Source: Liopterus haemorrhoidalis
Taxonomy: Eukaryota > Arthropoda > Insecta > Coleoptera > Dytiscidae
DNA length: 64,000 bases
NCBI GenBank assembly: GCA_963971575.1
Contig: OZ020618.1
Span: 50,048,509 to 50,112,508 of the forward strand
Direction: 5' to 3'
The notes under the pieces are model-generated. The model was given only the letters and a program-made list of their open reading frames with translations. It was not told the DNA's origin and searched no databases. How positions within the stretch are numbered: position 1 is the stretch's first letter; each line of letters opens with the position of its first letter. Position numbers and translations under genes: made by a program. Positions 34,620 through 44,197 of this stretch are shown here, piece by piece.

Positions 34620-35275
34620 ACGTGTTAAGAAGGCCTATGGAGACTGCGATATAATCATGAGCTATCAGAACTCATAAATCTGGGAGATATTGTACGATTC
34701 AAAAAAGCACAACAAAAAGGCAAATTGTCATCTTGGGGAGAGACAAGAAAAGAGTGCTTTGGAGGTGTGGAATGGACACAAGAAAAGCAGAAAGAAAGAG
34801 AAACGGAGGAACAGATATAGTAGAAGAATTGAGAAGGAGGGATAAGGAGGTACAGGAACAGTAAAGAATAGACAGAATATACAAATCGTGGAGTGTAAAA
34901 AGAGTGATCGTAATACCGAGATACTTGAAGGAGAAAATCGGAAAATCAGAGAGTAGAGTCAGGAGGATAGCGAGCCTAAGATGCAGCAACGAAGAGAGGG
35001 GCAGCAATGAAGATAGGGACAGCAATGAAGAGAGCGGCAACTACAGACACTGGGCAAAGCCAGAGGACAGGCTCTGTAGAATGTGTAAAGAAGAAGAGGA
35101 AACCTTGGAGCATTTAACGACGAGATGCAGAGAGACGGCAGTCTGGGAAGAAGAGATAAAGGAACTGATGAGTGCGGAAGGCCAGGGAGAAAGATGGGCG
35201 AAAGAATTGTCAACAAGGTGGAAAGAAAGAGAGAGACACTGGATGAAGAACAAACATATGAAATAAAAAATATTG
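34620..35275 (+). pseudogene. Non-LTR retrotransposon family A, copy 4
   Basis: Plus-strand pieces: INLGDIVRFKKAQQKGKLSS, then IPRYLKEKIGKSESRVRRIA, RCSNEERGSNEDRDSNEESG (an expanded SNEE(R/D) repeat) and LCRMCKEEEETLEHLTTRC. Frameshift and stop near 34820-34862. It lies head to head with copy 3, 85 bases apart. Both carry the same C-terminal domain, so this is two insertions, not one 5'-inverted insertion. Confidence 0.75.
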
Positions 35276-35669
35276 TAAAATATCCATTGTTAATACCCTT
35301 AACGTCGCAAGACCTAGGGAAAATAGAGAATATATATCATAAAAGCACAAAGAATCCCAGGACGCCAAAAAATATAATGGAGGCAAGGTTGTACACCACA
35401 AGAAAAAGAAGCCGTCGTAAGCAAAGATCGAAACATCGAGTAAAAGAGGGTTTTCTGAAGTTAAATGTCATTAATGTGAATTTTGAAAATTTAACTATTT
35501 CGTTGCTATTTTATGTCCCTAACATTTTAATTCTTTGGAGACCAAAATAAATGCCATATACTTCTAAAACATGTCTGTCTACACAATTCTCACGAAAAAA
35601 AAGTGGCAAAAGGTTATGAAGAATGTCAAAGTTCATATCGGACTGTAGAGCTACAGAACAAGAAAAAAT
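35276..35669. other. Probable 3' flank of LINE A copy 4
   Basis: A/G-rich sequence to about 35450, then ordinary AT-rich sequence; no separate feature. Confidence 0.4.
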
Positions 35670-36632
35670 TTATGTGAAGTGTGAATCTTCACACATTTCT
35701 GGGTTTTGCAGGTATTTAGTAACTGAATGATGATTATTTGGGATGCCAAAACAAATTTTATGTCAAAATATTTTTTTATGAATTTTAATTCGAATGCCTA
35801 ATACCATTATTTAAGTTTCTAAATATGTACAGTATTTTATTTATACAGCAAGGTTCAGTAAGATTTTTAAAATTGCGCCTATGGCTTCCATTGGTTGCTT
35901 ATATCATAAGTCCCTCCCTCTGATTTCGTCACAGAATTAAATTATAATTTCAACACTTCCCACTGGTTATTAAATTTACGCTTTTAAAAAATAAATGCAA
36001 CATTTACCAAAATATAACGAATTTTGACAAAATAATTTAAACAAAATAGAAATGCAAAAAAAAAAAAACAATAATACTAACAGGATTCGAACTCTGTAAC
36101 GTTCGCACTGCAATTTACAAAGTGCGTTACGAAACCATCTGAGCTACCAGAGTTTCTTATCTGAAGTGTTACATAGCGAATTATATATTTAACATATTTT
36201 AGTTAAAAACACAAAAAATGCGTTATTTTCTAAAAACATAATCTGATCAAAAATTCCTGTTGTACTATTCCGGTTCACACCAATGTACATTACTTAGAAT
36301 TTTTTCAGATTTTTAGTTTAAACCATCTAGGCTACAGGGTGTGGGACAAAAAATTTTTTGCACAATTTTGGAAAAAATCGCATCAAAATAATTTATTTTG
36401 CAAAAATAAAATTTTGATCGTTAATCCACGTACTAAGGGCTTTCATTTGATACCCTACTCAGAATTTAAAAAATATATATTTTTTTTTGATGAGCACATT
36501 TTTGTTTATATTTTTAGGGGGATATGTTTTTTAGATGTTTTAGTATTTTTCCTATGTGTGGGTCAAAGAGTTGTATAAGCATGCCAAATTTCAACTCTCT
36601 AGGTTTAGCCGTTTGGCTACAATTTTTACCGA

Positions 36633-36670
<38 letters not shown>

Positions 36671-36717
36671 GACAAAATGACGGTATAAGGGTTTTTTGGT
36701 CATACCTACAAAACCCT
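35670..36717 (-). mobile_element. F1 Helitron-like element, copy 2 (complete)
   Basis: On minus: 5' AGGGTTTTGTAGGTATGACC (36698-36717), GTCT array (36635-36670), core, tRNA-like block (36079-36155), 3' subterminal inverted repeat ATACCTGCAAAACCC, and the palindrome GTGTGAAGATTCACAC (35680-35695, one mismatch). 1048 bp, no coding capacity. The 5' side touches AAAAA on plus and the 3' side lies beside AAAAAA, as in copies 3 and 4. Confidence 0.85.
36079..36155 (-). other. tRNA-like cassette in F1 copy 2
   Basis: On minus TAGCTCAGATGG (36135-36146) is a good A box and GAGTTCGAATCCT (36082-36094) a near-perfect B box. The T arm can pair ACAG with CTGT around TTCGAAT. Between the boxes GTAACGCACT and AGTGCGAACGTTAC form a long hairpin, whose loop holds TTGTAAA (GTA in anticodon position if read so). 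Sequence unrelated to the other three cassettes. Confidence 0.6.
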
Positions 36718-37502
36718 AAAAACAATAACCACAACACTGTGCAATAGTTAAGAACATTAAAAACATTATTTTGAATACCTGGCTTATAATTATAATGAAA
36801 AACTAGTTCTTAATATTGATTTTGCATATAACATTGCTGCTTATTAATGTTTTATTAATTATAATGTAACAGCCGTGTGTAGGCCACAAGAGGAAAGATC
36901 AAAAGATATGAATTCTTCTGAATTTGGAATAAGTCGAATTGCACACTTACATGCACTGTAATAAAAATGTAAAATTTATATTCAGTATGCGGGAGTTCTT
37001 ATTTCTCAATATCCCTTTAGGCGCTCTCATTTCTTCGCTGGAGTAAAATCCACAAATTGGAAAAGAATATTTCGCTCTTATTTCAACGTATCTAATCAAG
37101 AATATTTTGATTTGTGACAGAAATTTAAATTTTTTTGACGAGATTGAAAAGAAAGTAGAAAAACACTGAACTTAAAAAAAAAAAATCTTAAAGTCTGATA
37201 CGCAATTTTTATTACAAGTACGTATTTTAAATATCTGTAAAAAGAATTATGTCAAATAAATTTTAATTTCATTTTTAATTCTTGGACATTTAAAACATAA
37301 GAATAGCTACTAATTCCTGATAAGTCTATTCTGTAGCGTATTTTCTGTATTTTAATGGTGCTGTTTTTTTCCATTATTCGGATCATGATTTAATTTGCTG
37401 TTGTGCAAATTATTAAGAATAAAACACGAATACGTAATATAAAAAGGTTCGATTCAACGAGAAGAAATAAAGAAAACATGGTATCCGTCATGGCTTGCCT
37501 AA
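36718..37502. other. Unassigned sequence
   Basis: No recognisable feature. Confidence 0.45.
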
Positions 37503-38104
37503 TACCCTTTTCACACTAGATCTTTAAGACGAGTGAACTTAAAGTTCACCGATGTTTAACATCGGTATGCTTTCACACTTGACGTTTAAATCTCTGGTGC
37601 TGTCATCAGCTACAGTAATTTTGTCCTTAAGTTACCGTCATGAAATTACCAGTTTTAAACTGTCTGCGCAGACGCACATTTTGAATTATTATAAACAATT
37701 AAGGATATTTCATTTCATTCTACAATAAAGGCACTACAATAAAGAATATATTACACCTGTATTAACATGTAAGTCGATACATTTTATTACAATTATTGTA
37801 GCTCTGTATTTTATTAAACACATTATTAAAATAAATAATTTTATTATAACAATAAGTATAAACTTCTTATAACGTCGATATAATGCAGTATTCTTGTTTA
37901 TGATAATAGAAAATGTTGACAGCACAAATTAAAGGAGTATTTTTTTATAATAGAAATTAAGTTGGCAATTCGGGCGAAGTTTAAGACGCAGATCTCTGTC
38001 TTAAACATCGGTCGTGTTTAGACGAGGCCGTACGGTTTCACATTAGCGTTTAAAGATACATTCACTTTAACATCCGATCTTAAAGATCTAGCGTGAAAAG
38101 GGTA
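37503..38104. mobile_element. PIF/Harbinger-type MITE with TAA duplication
   Basis: Ends TACCCTTTTCACACTAGATC (left) and TACCCTTTTCACGCTAGATC (right, read on minus), both continuing TTTAAGA, flanked by TAA at 37500-37502 and 38105-38107. TWA triplet duplications are typical of PIF/Harbinger. The inner arms repeat AACATCGG/TTAAAG words. 602 bp, no coding capacity. Confidence 0.85.
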
Positions 38105-38197
38105 TAAACGAACGATAATGTACTCCATTTTATTTTCTGACAAGGTTTCGCCGCGTATTTTGACTCCATTAAGAACTTTTATTTATTTTAATTAATT

Positions 38198-38523
38198 ACC
38201 GACCTCCAACATATATAAGGGAGGTATTGTGAATATACCGATTTTGACATTTCGAGATTTCGATGGATCTCCCCGAATTGAGGTCTCTACATAAGGTTTT
38301 GACTATTTTTAGCATGATGTCTGTCGGTCTGTCTGTCTGTCTGTCTGCCTGTCTGTCTGTCTGTCTGTCGGTCGGTCTGTCTGTCGGTCCGTGTACATGT
38401 GCAGAGCGAATTCGGCTAAAATGATTTTTATGAAACTTCTTATTTAAGCTTTTGACATCAATGGCACGATTCGATAAACTTTTGATGAAAATCGGGTAAC
38501 TAGAAATGGCAGTAAAATATTTA
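38198..38523 (+). mobile_element. F2 Helitron-like element, copy c (3' half lost)
   Basis: Begins ACCGACCTCCAACATATATA, continues with GTATTGTGAATAT, the GTCT array (38319-38391) and TGTACATGTGCAGAGC core. It stops abruptly at 38523, where the right part of mariner copy C begins. Confidence 0.75.
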
Positions 38524-39526
38524 TCTAAGGAATTATTTTATTCATCAAAGTAAGCACTCATATTGTCTATACACTTTTGCCATTTAAGCAACAGATTGTT
38601 CAGGCCGGTGGTATAAAACCCTGGTGGACGATAGTCAATGAATTCCTGGAAGGCCAGTTTTACAGCATTATCGGAATTAAACTGTTTTCCTATTAAAAAT
38701 TTGTCCAAATTGCGGAAGAGGTGGTAGTCAGTGGGGGCTAGGTCTGATGAGTATGGAGGATGATGAAGAAGTTCCAACTCCAATTCCTGTAGTTTTGCCA
38801 CAGTCATTTGTGCAGTGTGTGGTCTAGCGTTATCATGCAATAAGATAGGAGTCGATCTGCTGACCAATCTAAGCTGTTTTTCTTTAAGTTTTTGCATCAT
38901 TTCGTCCAGTTGGTTGCAGTATATTTCTGCTGTGATCGATGAGCCAGGTTTTTGTTTTTTGTTTAATTTTTAAGTTACCTGTACGAAATTAGGCGAACCA
39001 ATTTGATATTGTCTGCTGCGTAGTAACTGTTGAGCCAAATACACTATTAATGTTTCGCGCGGTCTTCATGCCGAAGTTCCACTTAAGCAAGGCCAGATTA
39101 TCTCCTTAGACAAAAAAGACATTTGTCTAGGGCCCGTAATTTTCAAGGGCCCGGATTTGGTAGGTTTTTTTGCTCTCCATTTGGATTTGGGAGGTGAAGA
39201 CCTTTTTTTTTTGCTCTTCACTTGGTTTTGGAAGGTAAGGACCTTTTAAAAAAAAACATAGGTTGAGGGCCCGTAAATCAAAAATGTCTTGGGCCTGGCG
39301 AAGGCTTAGTCCGCCACTGTACTTAAGAACTCATACTTCACAACAGTGCGAATTTCCGACCGTTCCATTTTCAACAAAATTAATTTAAAAAAAAAGTGTT
39401 TGATATTTTTTAGTGCATACAATGATTTCTTTAAACAGGCGAGATGTGTAACTTTCCAAAAATAAAAAAAAGTGTAAAATATTAAGCCAATGTCAAAATA
39501 ACGAGAAATTGCATCCTTGACGACCC
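38524..39526 (-). pseudogene. Internally deleted mariner (family M), copy C
   Basis: Carries the outer terminal repeat (GCATCCTTGACGACCC on plus, 39511-39526). On minus the start MERSEIRT lies at about 39368. A 232-bp hAT MITE interrupts codon ~20 (39088-39319). The deletion junction (GNLKIKQKTKTWLIDHSRN, frame lost) equals that of copies A and B. The C-terminal half is open for 120 codons (38900-38538): ILLHDNARPHTAQ and YSSDLAPTDYHLF, DD34D spacing, ending WQKCIDNMSAYFDE. The end beyond AAGGAATTATT is missing. Confidence 0.8.
39088..39319. mobile_element. hAT-type MITE family M1, copy c, inside mariner copy C
   Basis: Flanked by CACTTAAG (39080-39087) and TACTTAAG (39320-39327), an 8-bp duplication with one change. 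The right end read on minus is CAGTGGCGGACTAAGCC; the left end CAAGGCCAGATTATC is eroded. Inside, on minus, are two copies of the AAGTGAAGAGCAAAAAAA-GGTC-CACC unit seen in copies a and b. 232 bp. Confidence 0.85.
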
Positions 39527-40370
39527 GATTTCATTAAATTCATCAAAGCCCAAGAGCATGAATAAATATTATTATTATGTGCTCTCATGATGTTGTATAA
39601 AATACTCCTGGTCAAATGTATGCTCCCCTCGCATTGTAAAATATAAAATGCATATTTAGAGTGTCTTCAAAATTTAAATTGAATACTTTTAATTGAATGT
39701 CTTTCAAACGTCGTTTTATCGTTTTTTGTGTGAAAGGCCTTTTATGCCTTTGATTCTTCAGTTAAAAAGGTAAAAACAACAGTAATTTATTATCGGTCAG
39801 TCATGCAAACTATCAGTGACTTAATGTGCTTAGCATAAAACCTGTGAGTGTAGTCCTTTTTGTTTCCTTTAGTTTTGTATCTGTGTCCACTTAGAGCAAT
39901 TTACCTGCCCTTTCAATACTGTTCCTATTCGGGGAGCTCTCGATACCGTGTTTGCTTTGAAAGCAGATTCATGTATTCGCTGATTGATGCGTCCGACCCG
40001 CCGTGCTTCAAAGTCGAACCAGACTCTTTCTCTCCGCTTTTGTTCAATATGGGTACGTTACTTTTATAAATAATGATTGATAAAAGTATCTCATAAACCT
40101 ATCACGTTACGGCTATGTTACATATTCTTTTGTAACTTTTACCTTGTTTTATTAAACATATTTACATTATAATACTCTATTAGTATTACTATAGAGGAGA
40201 GTTTATTAAATGCAGATAAATTTAATATCAGACGAACTATTTTTTGAAGGGATCAAAGCCAAAATAGTTTAAATTACAACTTTGTTCATTTCTATAAATA
40301 AACAGTGTTTCTAAATTCGATGCATTGAATCACACATCACTACATTTGAATTTCTTATACATTTAATACC
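39527..40370. other. Unassigned sequence with a GC-richer patch
   Basis: 39880-40040 is noticeably richer in G and C and open for 69 codons on plus (39860-40069), but the translation matches nothing I know. It could be a host exon or plain sequence. Confidence 0.3.
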
Positions 40371-40380
40371 AAGAAAAGAT

Positions 40381-40527
40381 CTACCGACCGGCGTAGCGTA
40401 GTGGTAACACATGTGCACTGCGTTACTAAGGTCTCGGGTATGAATCCCGTTCAGGTATGGAATTTTTCATAAATAAAAATGTCCAGGCTAATTGCCAAAG
40501 CAGCAAAGGTCATTCAATAAAAAAAAA
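40381..40527 (+). mobile_element. tRNA-derived SINE with intact target duplication
   Basis: A 147-bp unit flanked by AAGAAAAGAT at 40371-40380 and 40528-40537. The head has a perfect A box TAGCGTAGTGG (40394-40404) and B-box-like GGTATGAATCC (40438-40448). A short unrelated body follows (ATAAATAAAAATGTCCAGGC), then an A-rich tail. This is the classic SINE layout: Pol III promoter, body, tail, target duplication. The perfect 10-bp duplication points to a fairly recent insertion. Mobilisation would depend on a LINE reverse transcriptase. Confidence 0.85.
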
Positions 40528-40711
40528 AAGAAAAGATATATTAAGACTTAATCTACCTTTGCATTTAACGGTATGTACGAGGTGTGTAAATTAAGTAACC
40601 GGACTGATTTTTTATTATTATTATTTTTTTTTTGGAATAGAATTACAATTCAATATTGTGTCCCTCAAAATACCTTCCTTGGGAAGCCATACAGCGCTGG
40701 AGACGGTTTTT

Positions 40712-41622
40712 AGGGTTTTGTAGGTATGACCAAAAAACCCTTATACCGTCATTTTGTCGTCTGTCTGTCTGTCTGTCTGTCTGTTCGGTAAAAATTGTAG
40801 CCAAACGGCTAAACCTAGAGAGTTGAAATTTAACATGCTTTATACAACTCTTTGACCCGCACATAGGAAAAATACTAAAACATCTAAAAAACATACCCCC
40901 CTAAAAATATAAACAAATATGTGCTCATCGAAAACAAAAATATTTTTTTAAAATTCTGAGTAGGGTATCAAATGAAAGCCGTTAGTACGTGGATTAACGA
41001 TCAAATTTTTATTTTTGCAAAATAAATTATTTTGATGCGATTTTTGCCAAAATTGTACATAAAAATTTTTGTCCCATACCCTGTAGCCCAGATGGTTTAA
41101 ACTAAAAATCTAAAAAAATTCTAAGTAATGTATATTGATGTGAACCGAAATAGTACAACAGGAATTTTTGATCAGATTATGTTTTCGGAAAATAACGCAT
41201 TTTTTGTGGTTTTTGGTTCACAAAGTACAAAAGTTATACCAATGTAAGACACTCACATGCAAGGAGTGCGATAGCTTGATGGGTTAGAGCACTGGTGTCG
41301 TAAGCTGGAAAACGAAGGGTTTCGAGTTCGAGTACGGAGCGAATTTTACTTTTTCTGTTTTTTTTTTGCATTTACATTATGTTGAAATTATTTTGTCAAA
41401 ATTCTAGTTATATTTTGACAAATGATGTATTTAATTTTTAAGAGCGTAAATTTAATAACCAGTCTTATTATATGATTAACAGACGATAAATTATTTTAAA
41501 AATATCGTTCATTTTGCCGTGATTACTACAAAGTAAAATTTGTCCTACAGACTCAGCATACCGCCTTCACTTATTATATACCTGCGAAATCCTGAAATGT
41601 GTGAATATTCACACTTCATCAA
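40712..41622 (+). mobile_element. F1 Helitron-like element, copy 3
   Basis: Plus orientation: 5' AGGGTTTTGTAGGTATGACC, short GTCT array (40760-40783), core, tRNA-like block (41263-41341), 3' subterminal repeat TACCTGCGAAATCCTGAA, perfect palindrome GTGTGAATATTCACAC (41599-41614), then CATCAATTTTTT. Part of the 3' body (41470-41570) is unlike the other copies. It interrupts a mariner, so the empty site can be read: GATTCAAAA joined to CGTCTCC, an A run with no clear duplication. Confidence 0.85.
41263..41341 (+). other. tRNA-like cassette in F1 copy 3
   Basis: A-box-like TAGCTTGATGGG (41272-41283) with a D stem GCTT/GAGC. An anticodon arm CTGGT-GTCGTAA-GCTGG pairs throughout if G-U is allowed and shows CGT in the anticodon position with T33 and A37. 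A B-box-like GAGTTCGAGTAC follows at 41323-41334, then T-rich sequence from 41345 with a T9 run at 41360. This is the most tRNA-like of the four in its D and anticodon arms, although the T stem is poor. Confidence 0.6.
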
Positions 41623-42340
41623 TTTTTTGAATCCTCATAGCAATGCTAGAACTCGGATACTGGGATAGTTTTTAGCTGGTCGGTTACGAACGTTTGAATG
41701 TTTCCGAGTGTCCCAAAATGACGTCCCTTGAGGTGATTTTTCAATCTTAGGAAAGAAAAAAGTTACAAGGACTCAAGCCAGGCGAAAAAGGAGGCTGAGG
41801 AGCCACAGGAATATTTTTACTGGCCAAAAACTCGTTTATTGAAATTGCTGTGTGAAAAGGCGCATTTTTCTCATCCTCAATTCATTGGTTAAAATCTGAT
41901 GAACGGTAGTGTGAGTCAAATTCAACTCTTCCTCGATCATTCTGACTGTCCACCGACGATCTGAACGCACAAGATCCCAGATTCTGTCGACCTTTTTATC
42001 GGTTCTTGAAGATGAAGGCTTTCCGCTGCGTGATTCATCTTCAACTCTCTTCCTTCTGAAAATACCTTAAACCACCAAAAAACCTGGATTCGTGACAAAA
42101 CACTGTCTCAGTAGGCCTGCTGAAGTTTCCTAAGTCTGAAGCAAAACCTGATAGCACACAATTGCTCGAAATGAATGTCACTCATTTTTAGAGCGCACTA
42201 GAAAAAACTCTTTCACGAAAATAAACGCTACGGACAATAAAATTATTCTAGTGAGTTCAGAAAATGCCTAAACGTCCTTCCTCGAGCGCTCTGGAGTTAA
42301 ACAGGGTAATTCGGAACACTCCGATCTTACTTCCCGAACC

Positions 42341-43625
42341 CAATCTATAAAGCTCCAATATCATGGCACACTATGGTTAAAATTTAGCAGAAAAAAGCTT
42401 TAAATTAAAATTCTGAACAATTTTTATATTTAAAATAATTGTCCAAATCTTTAAGTTCATACACATCTGCCGAGAGTCTTTAGTATGATGATTTTCCTTT
42501 TTGGTAACTATCTTTTTAATATTTTAAATATCCAGGTATGTTTTATAAAGATCTGTATACACCTCTAGCTAATTAAAAGTGAAAGTTTAGTGTCTGTTTT
42601 ACTAAGAAAACTAGAATATTTCCCAACGTTTTTCTGTTAACTAGGTAACTGGATACAATCTCTGTTGACATGCAAATTAAACGCAATACTAATTTATCAA
42701 TGTCCAAGTCACGGATATAAATACTGTTTACATATTTCTAAGTATTAAAGTTAAAAGTTAAACATTAAATCCGTTATTTAGTATTGATGTTTTAAAGATA
42801 AATTAACTTAACCTTTCAAAGAACATAAAACTTAATTGATAATAAAGCAAATTGTAAAATAATTCAAATCTTAAACCCTGACACGGGAAATTTGTGTGAA
42901 TAAACAACGAGCAATTCAAAATTTATTATTAAATATAAATATAACTTAAAATTAAATCTGTAGCATTGGTTTGAACATAGTTAGAACATAAGTTTATCTA
43001 TGCATTTGGCCAGAATTTTTTCAAAAACTTTAGGCATAACATTAAGAGTTGTGGTTGTAAAATTATAAGTGGCCGAGTCCAGTATTTAAGTATTTTAATA
43101 AATATCTAGTCATAATAAAGTTCATTTTGTGTTTTATTGTTCGCACGTAACAATATGAAAATTAGATGTAGTAATATTTTAAGATTTTTTGCTGTTATTT
43201 TTTATTGTAAAAATATAGCTATCATTTCAGAAATAATAGTAGTTTTCATTTGTATCCTCTCCCATACATATTCCGAAATAAAAACATAAAAATATACGGT
43301 ATTCCATTTCCGAGACATATTACTGGGACAGAACCATTCTTTCAATTTTCGTTCTTTCATCTTTCAGTGATTCACGCTGAAAGGAACAGCGCTGCCGTAC
43401 GAAAAGAGAACTTAGAGCGGATGAATCATGCCTAGAGTTTCCTGAAACAGATTAAAAATTAATAACAAAAGATCATATTACATTATATCTTCCCTAGAAG
43501 CGAAAACCAAGGAAACACGAGTAATTACCAAGTAAATATGTAATAGATAAAAATGGAACTGGTAAAGAATGAAACTTGTAAATATTTATAAAGATTAATA
43601 TTGTTTTCTGGTAACATTGAAATAC
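42341..43625. other. Unassigned AT-rich sequence
   Basis: No recognisable feature. Confidence 0.45.
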
Positions 43626-44194
43626 TAGACCGGGAGCTCATGACAGTTTTTGGTCTCCGATTTCATACAGCATGCCTTTTGAAGGAGAGAATATTTACCC
43701 TGTGACAACAAAAAAGGGATGGTACTAAACCCCTGCACGCTTTCCGGTCATAGCGGAAATTGCATTTCCACTTAAACACAAAATTTTTGTGCTTTTCTCT
43801 GATTTAATATTGCTTGCCCTTTCGTCAAAAGAAAGTTATAACAAATTTAAAATCTTTTAAATATATGCATGCGATTCGGAGGGTCCCAAAGGGCTCAAAC
43901 GGTCATGTGATCTTGTAATAAAAAAATATGATTTTCCGCGTTTTCATACAGCATGCCTATAATTAAAAGACTTTAAATTTGTTATAACTTTCTTTTGACA
44001 AAAGGGCAAGCAATATTAAATCAGAGAAAAACACAAAAATTTTGTGCGAGTGAAAATGCAATTTTCCCTATGACCGGAAAGCGTGCAGGTGTTTAGTACC
44101 ATCCCTTTTTTATTGTCACAGGGTAAATATTCTCTCCTCCAAAAGGCATGCTGTATGAAATCGGAGACCAAAAATGTCATGAGTTCCCGGTCTA
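43626..44194. mobile_element. Foldback-type element with ~225-bp inverted arms
   Basis: Left arm 43626-43855 and right arm 43965-44194 are inverted copies from TAGACCGGGAGCTCATGACA through CCGGTCATAG and TTAATATTGCTTGCCC to AACTTTCTTTTG. The arms differ by scattered substitutions and a few indels. A ~110-base spacer separates them. Ends are TAGACCGGGA...CCGGTCTA; the terminal TA may be the target duplication. No protein. Confidence 0.85.
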
Positions 44195-44197
44195 TAC

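Larger units (their letters stand above)
40574..42340 (-). pseudogene. Mariner-like pseudogene split by F1 copy 3
   Basis: On minus, N-terminal part 42330-41860: RKRVEDESRSGKPSSSRTDK, RIWDLVRSDRRWTVRMIEEE, LNLTHTTVHQILTNELRMRK. After an internal deletion, 41830-41625 gives PKIEKSPQGTSFWDTRKH and IPVSEF-HCYED. The frame then resumes beyond F1 at 40708-40650 with RLQRCMASQGRYFEGHNIEL, the family C-terminus. The terminus GTGTGTAAATTAAGTAACCG is at 40581-40600. Catalytic core absent, many stops. Resembles irritans-group mariners. Confidence 0.75.

Noticed and set aside
35680..35695. Palindrome GTGTGAAnnTTCACAC as a transcription terminator or operator
   Set aside because: It recurs at the same end of every F1 copy, so it is an element terminus.
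36079..36155. Functional tRNA genes in the F1 elements
   Set aside because: Acceptor and T stems are too degenerate; only promoter-like boxes and partial arms persist.
39860..40069. 69-codon frame in a GC-richer patch as a host exon
   Set aside because: No recognisable motif; a possible donor exists but no convincing acceptor. Left as unassigned.
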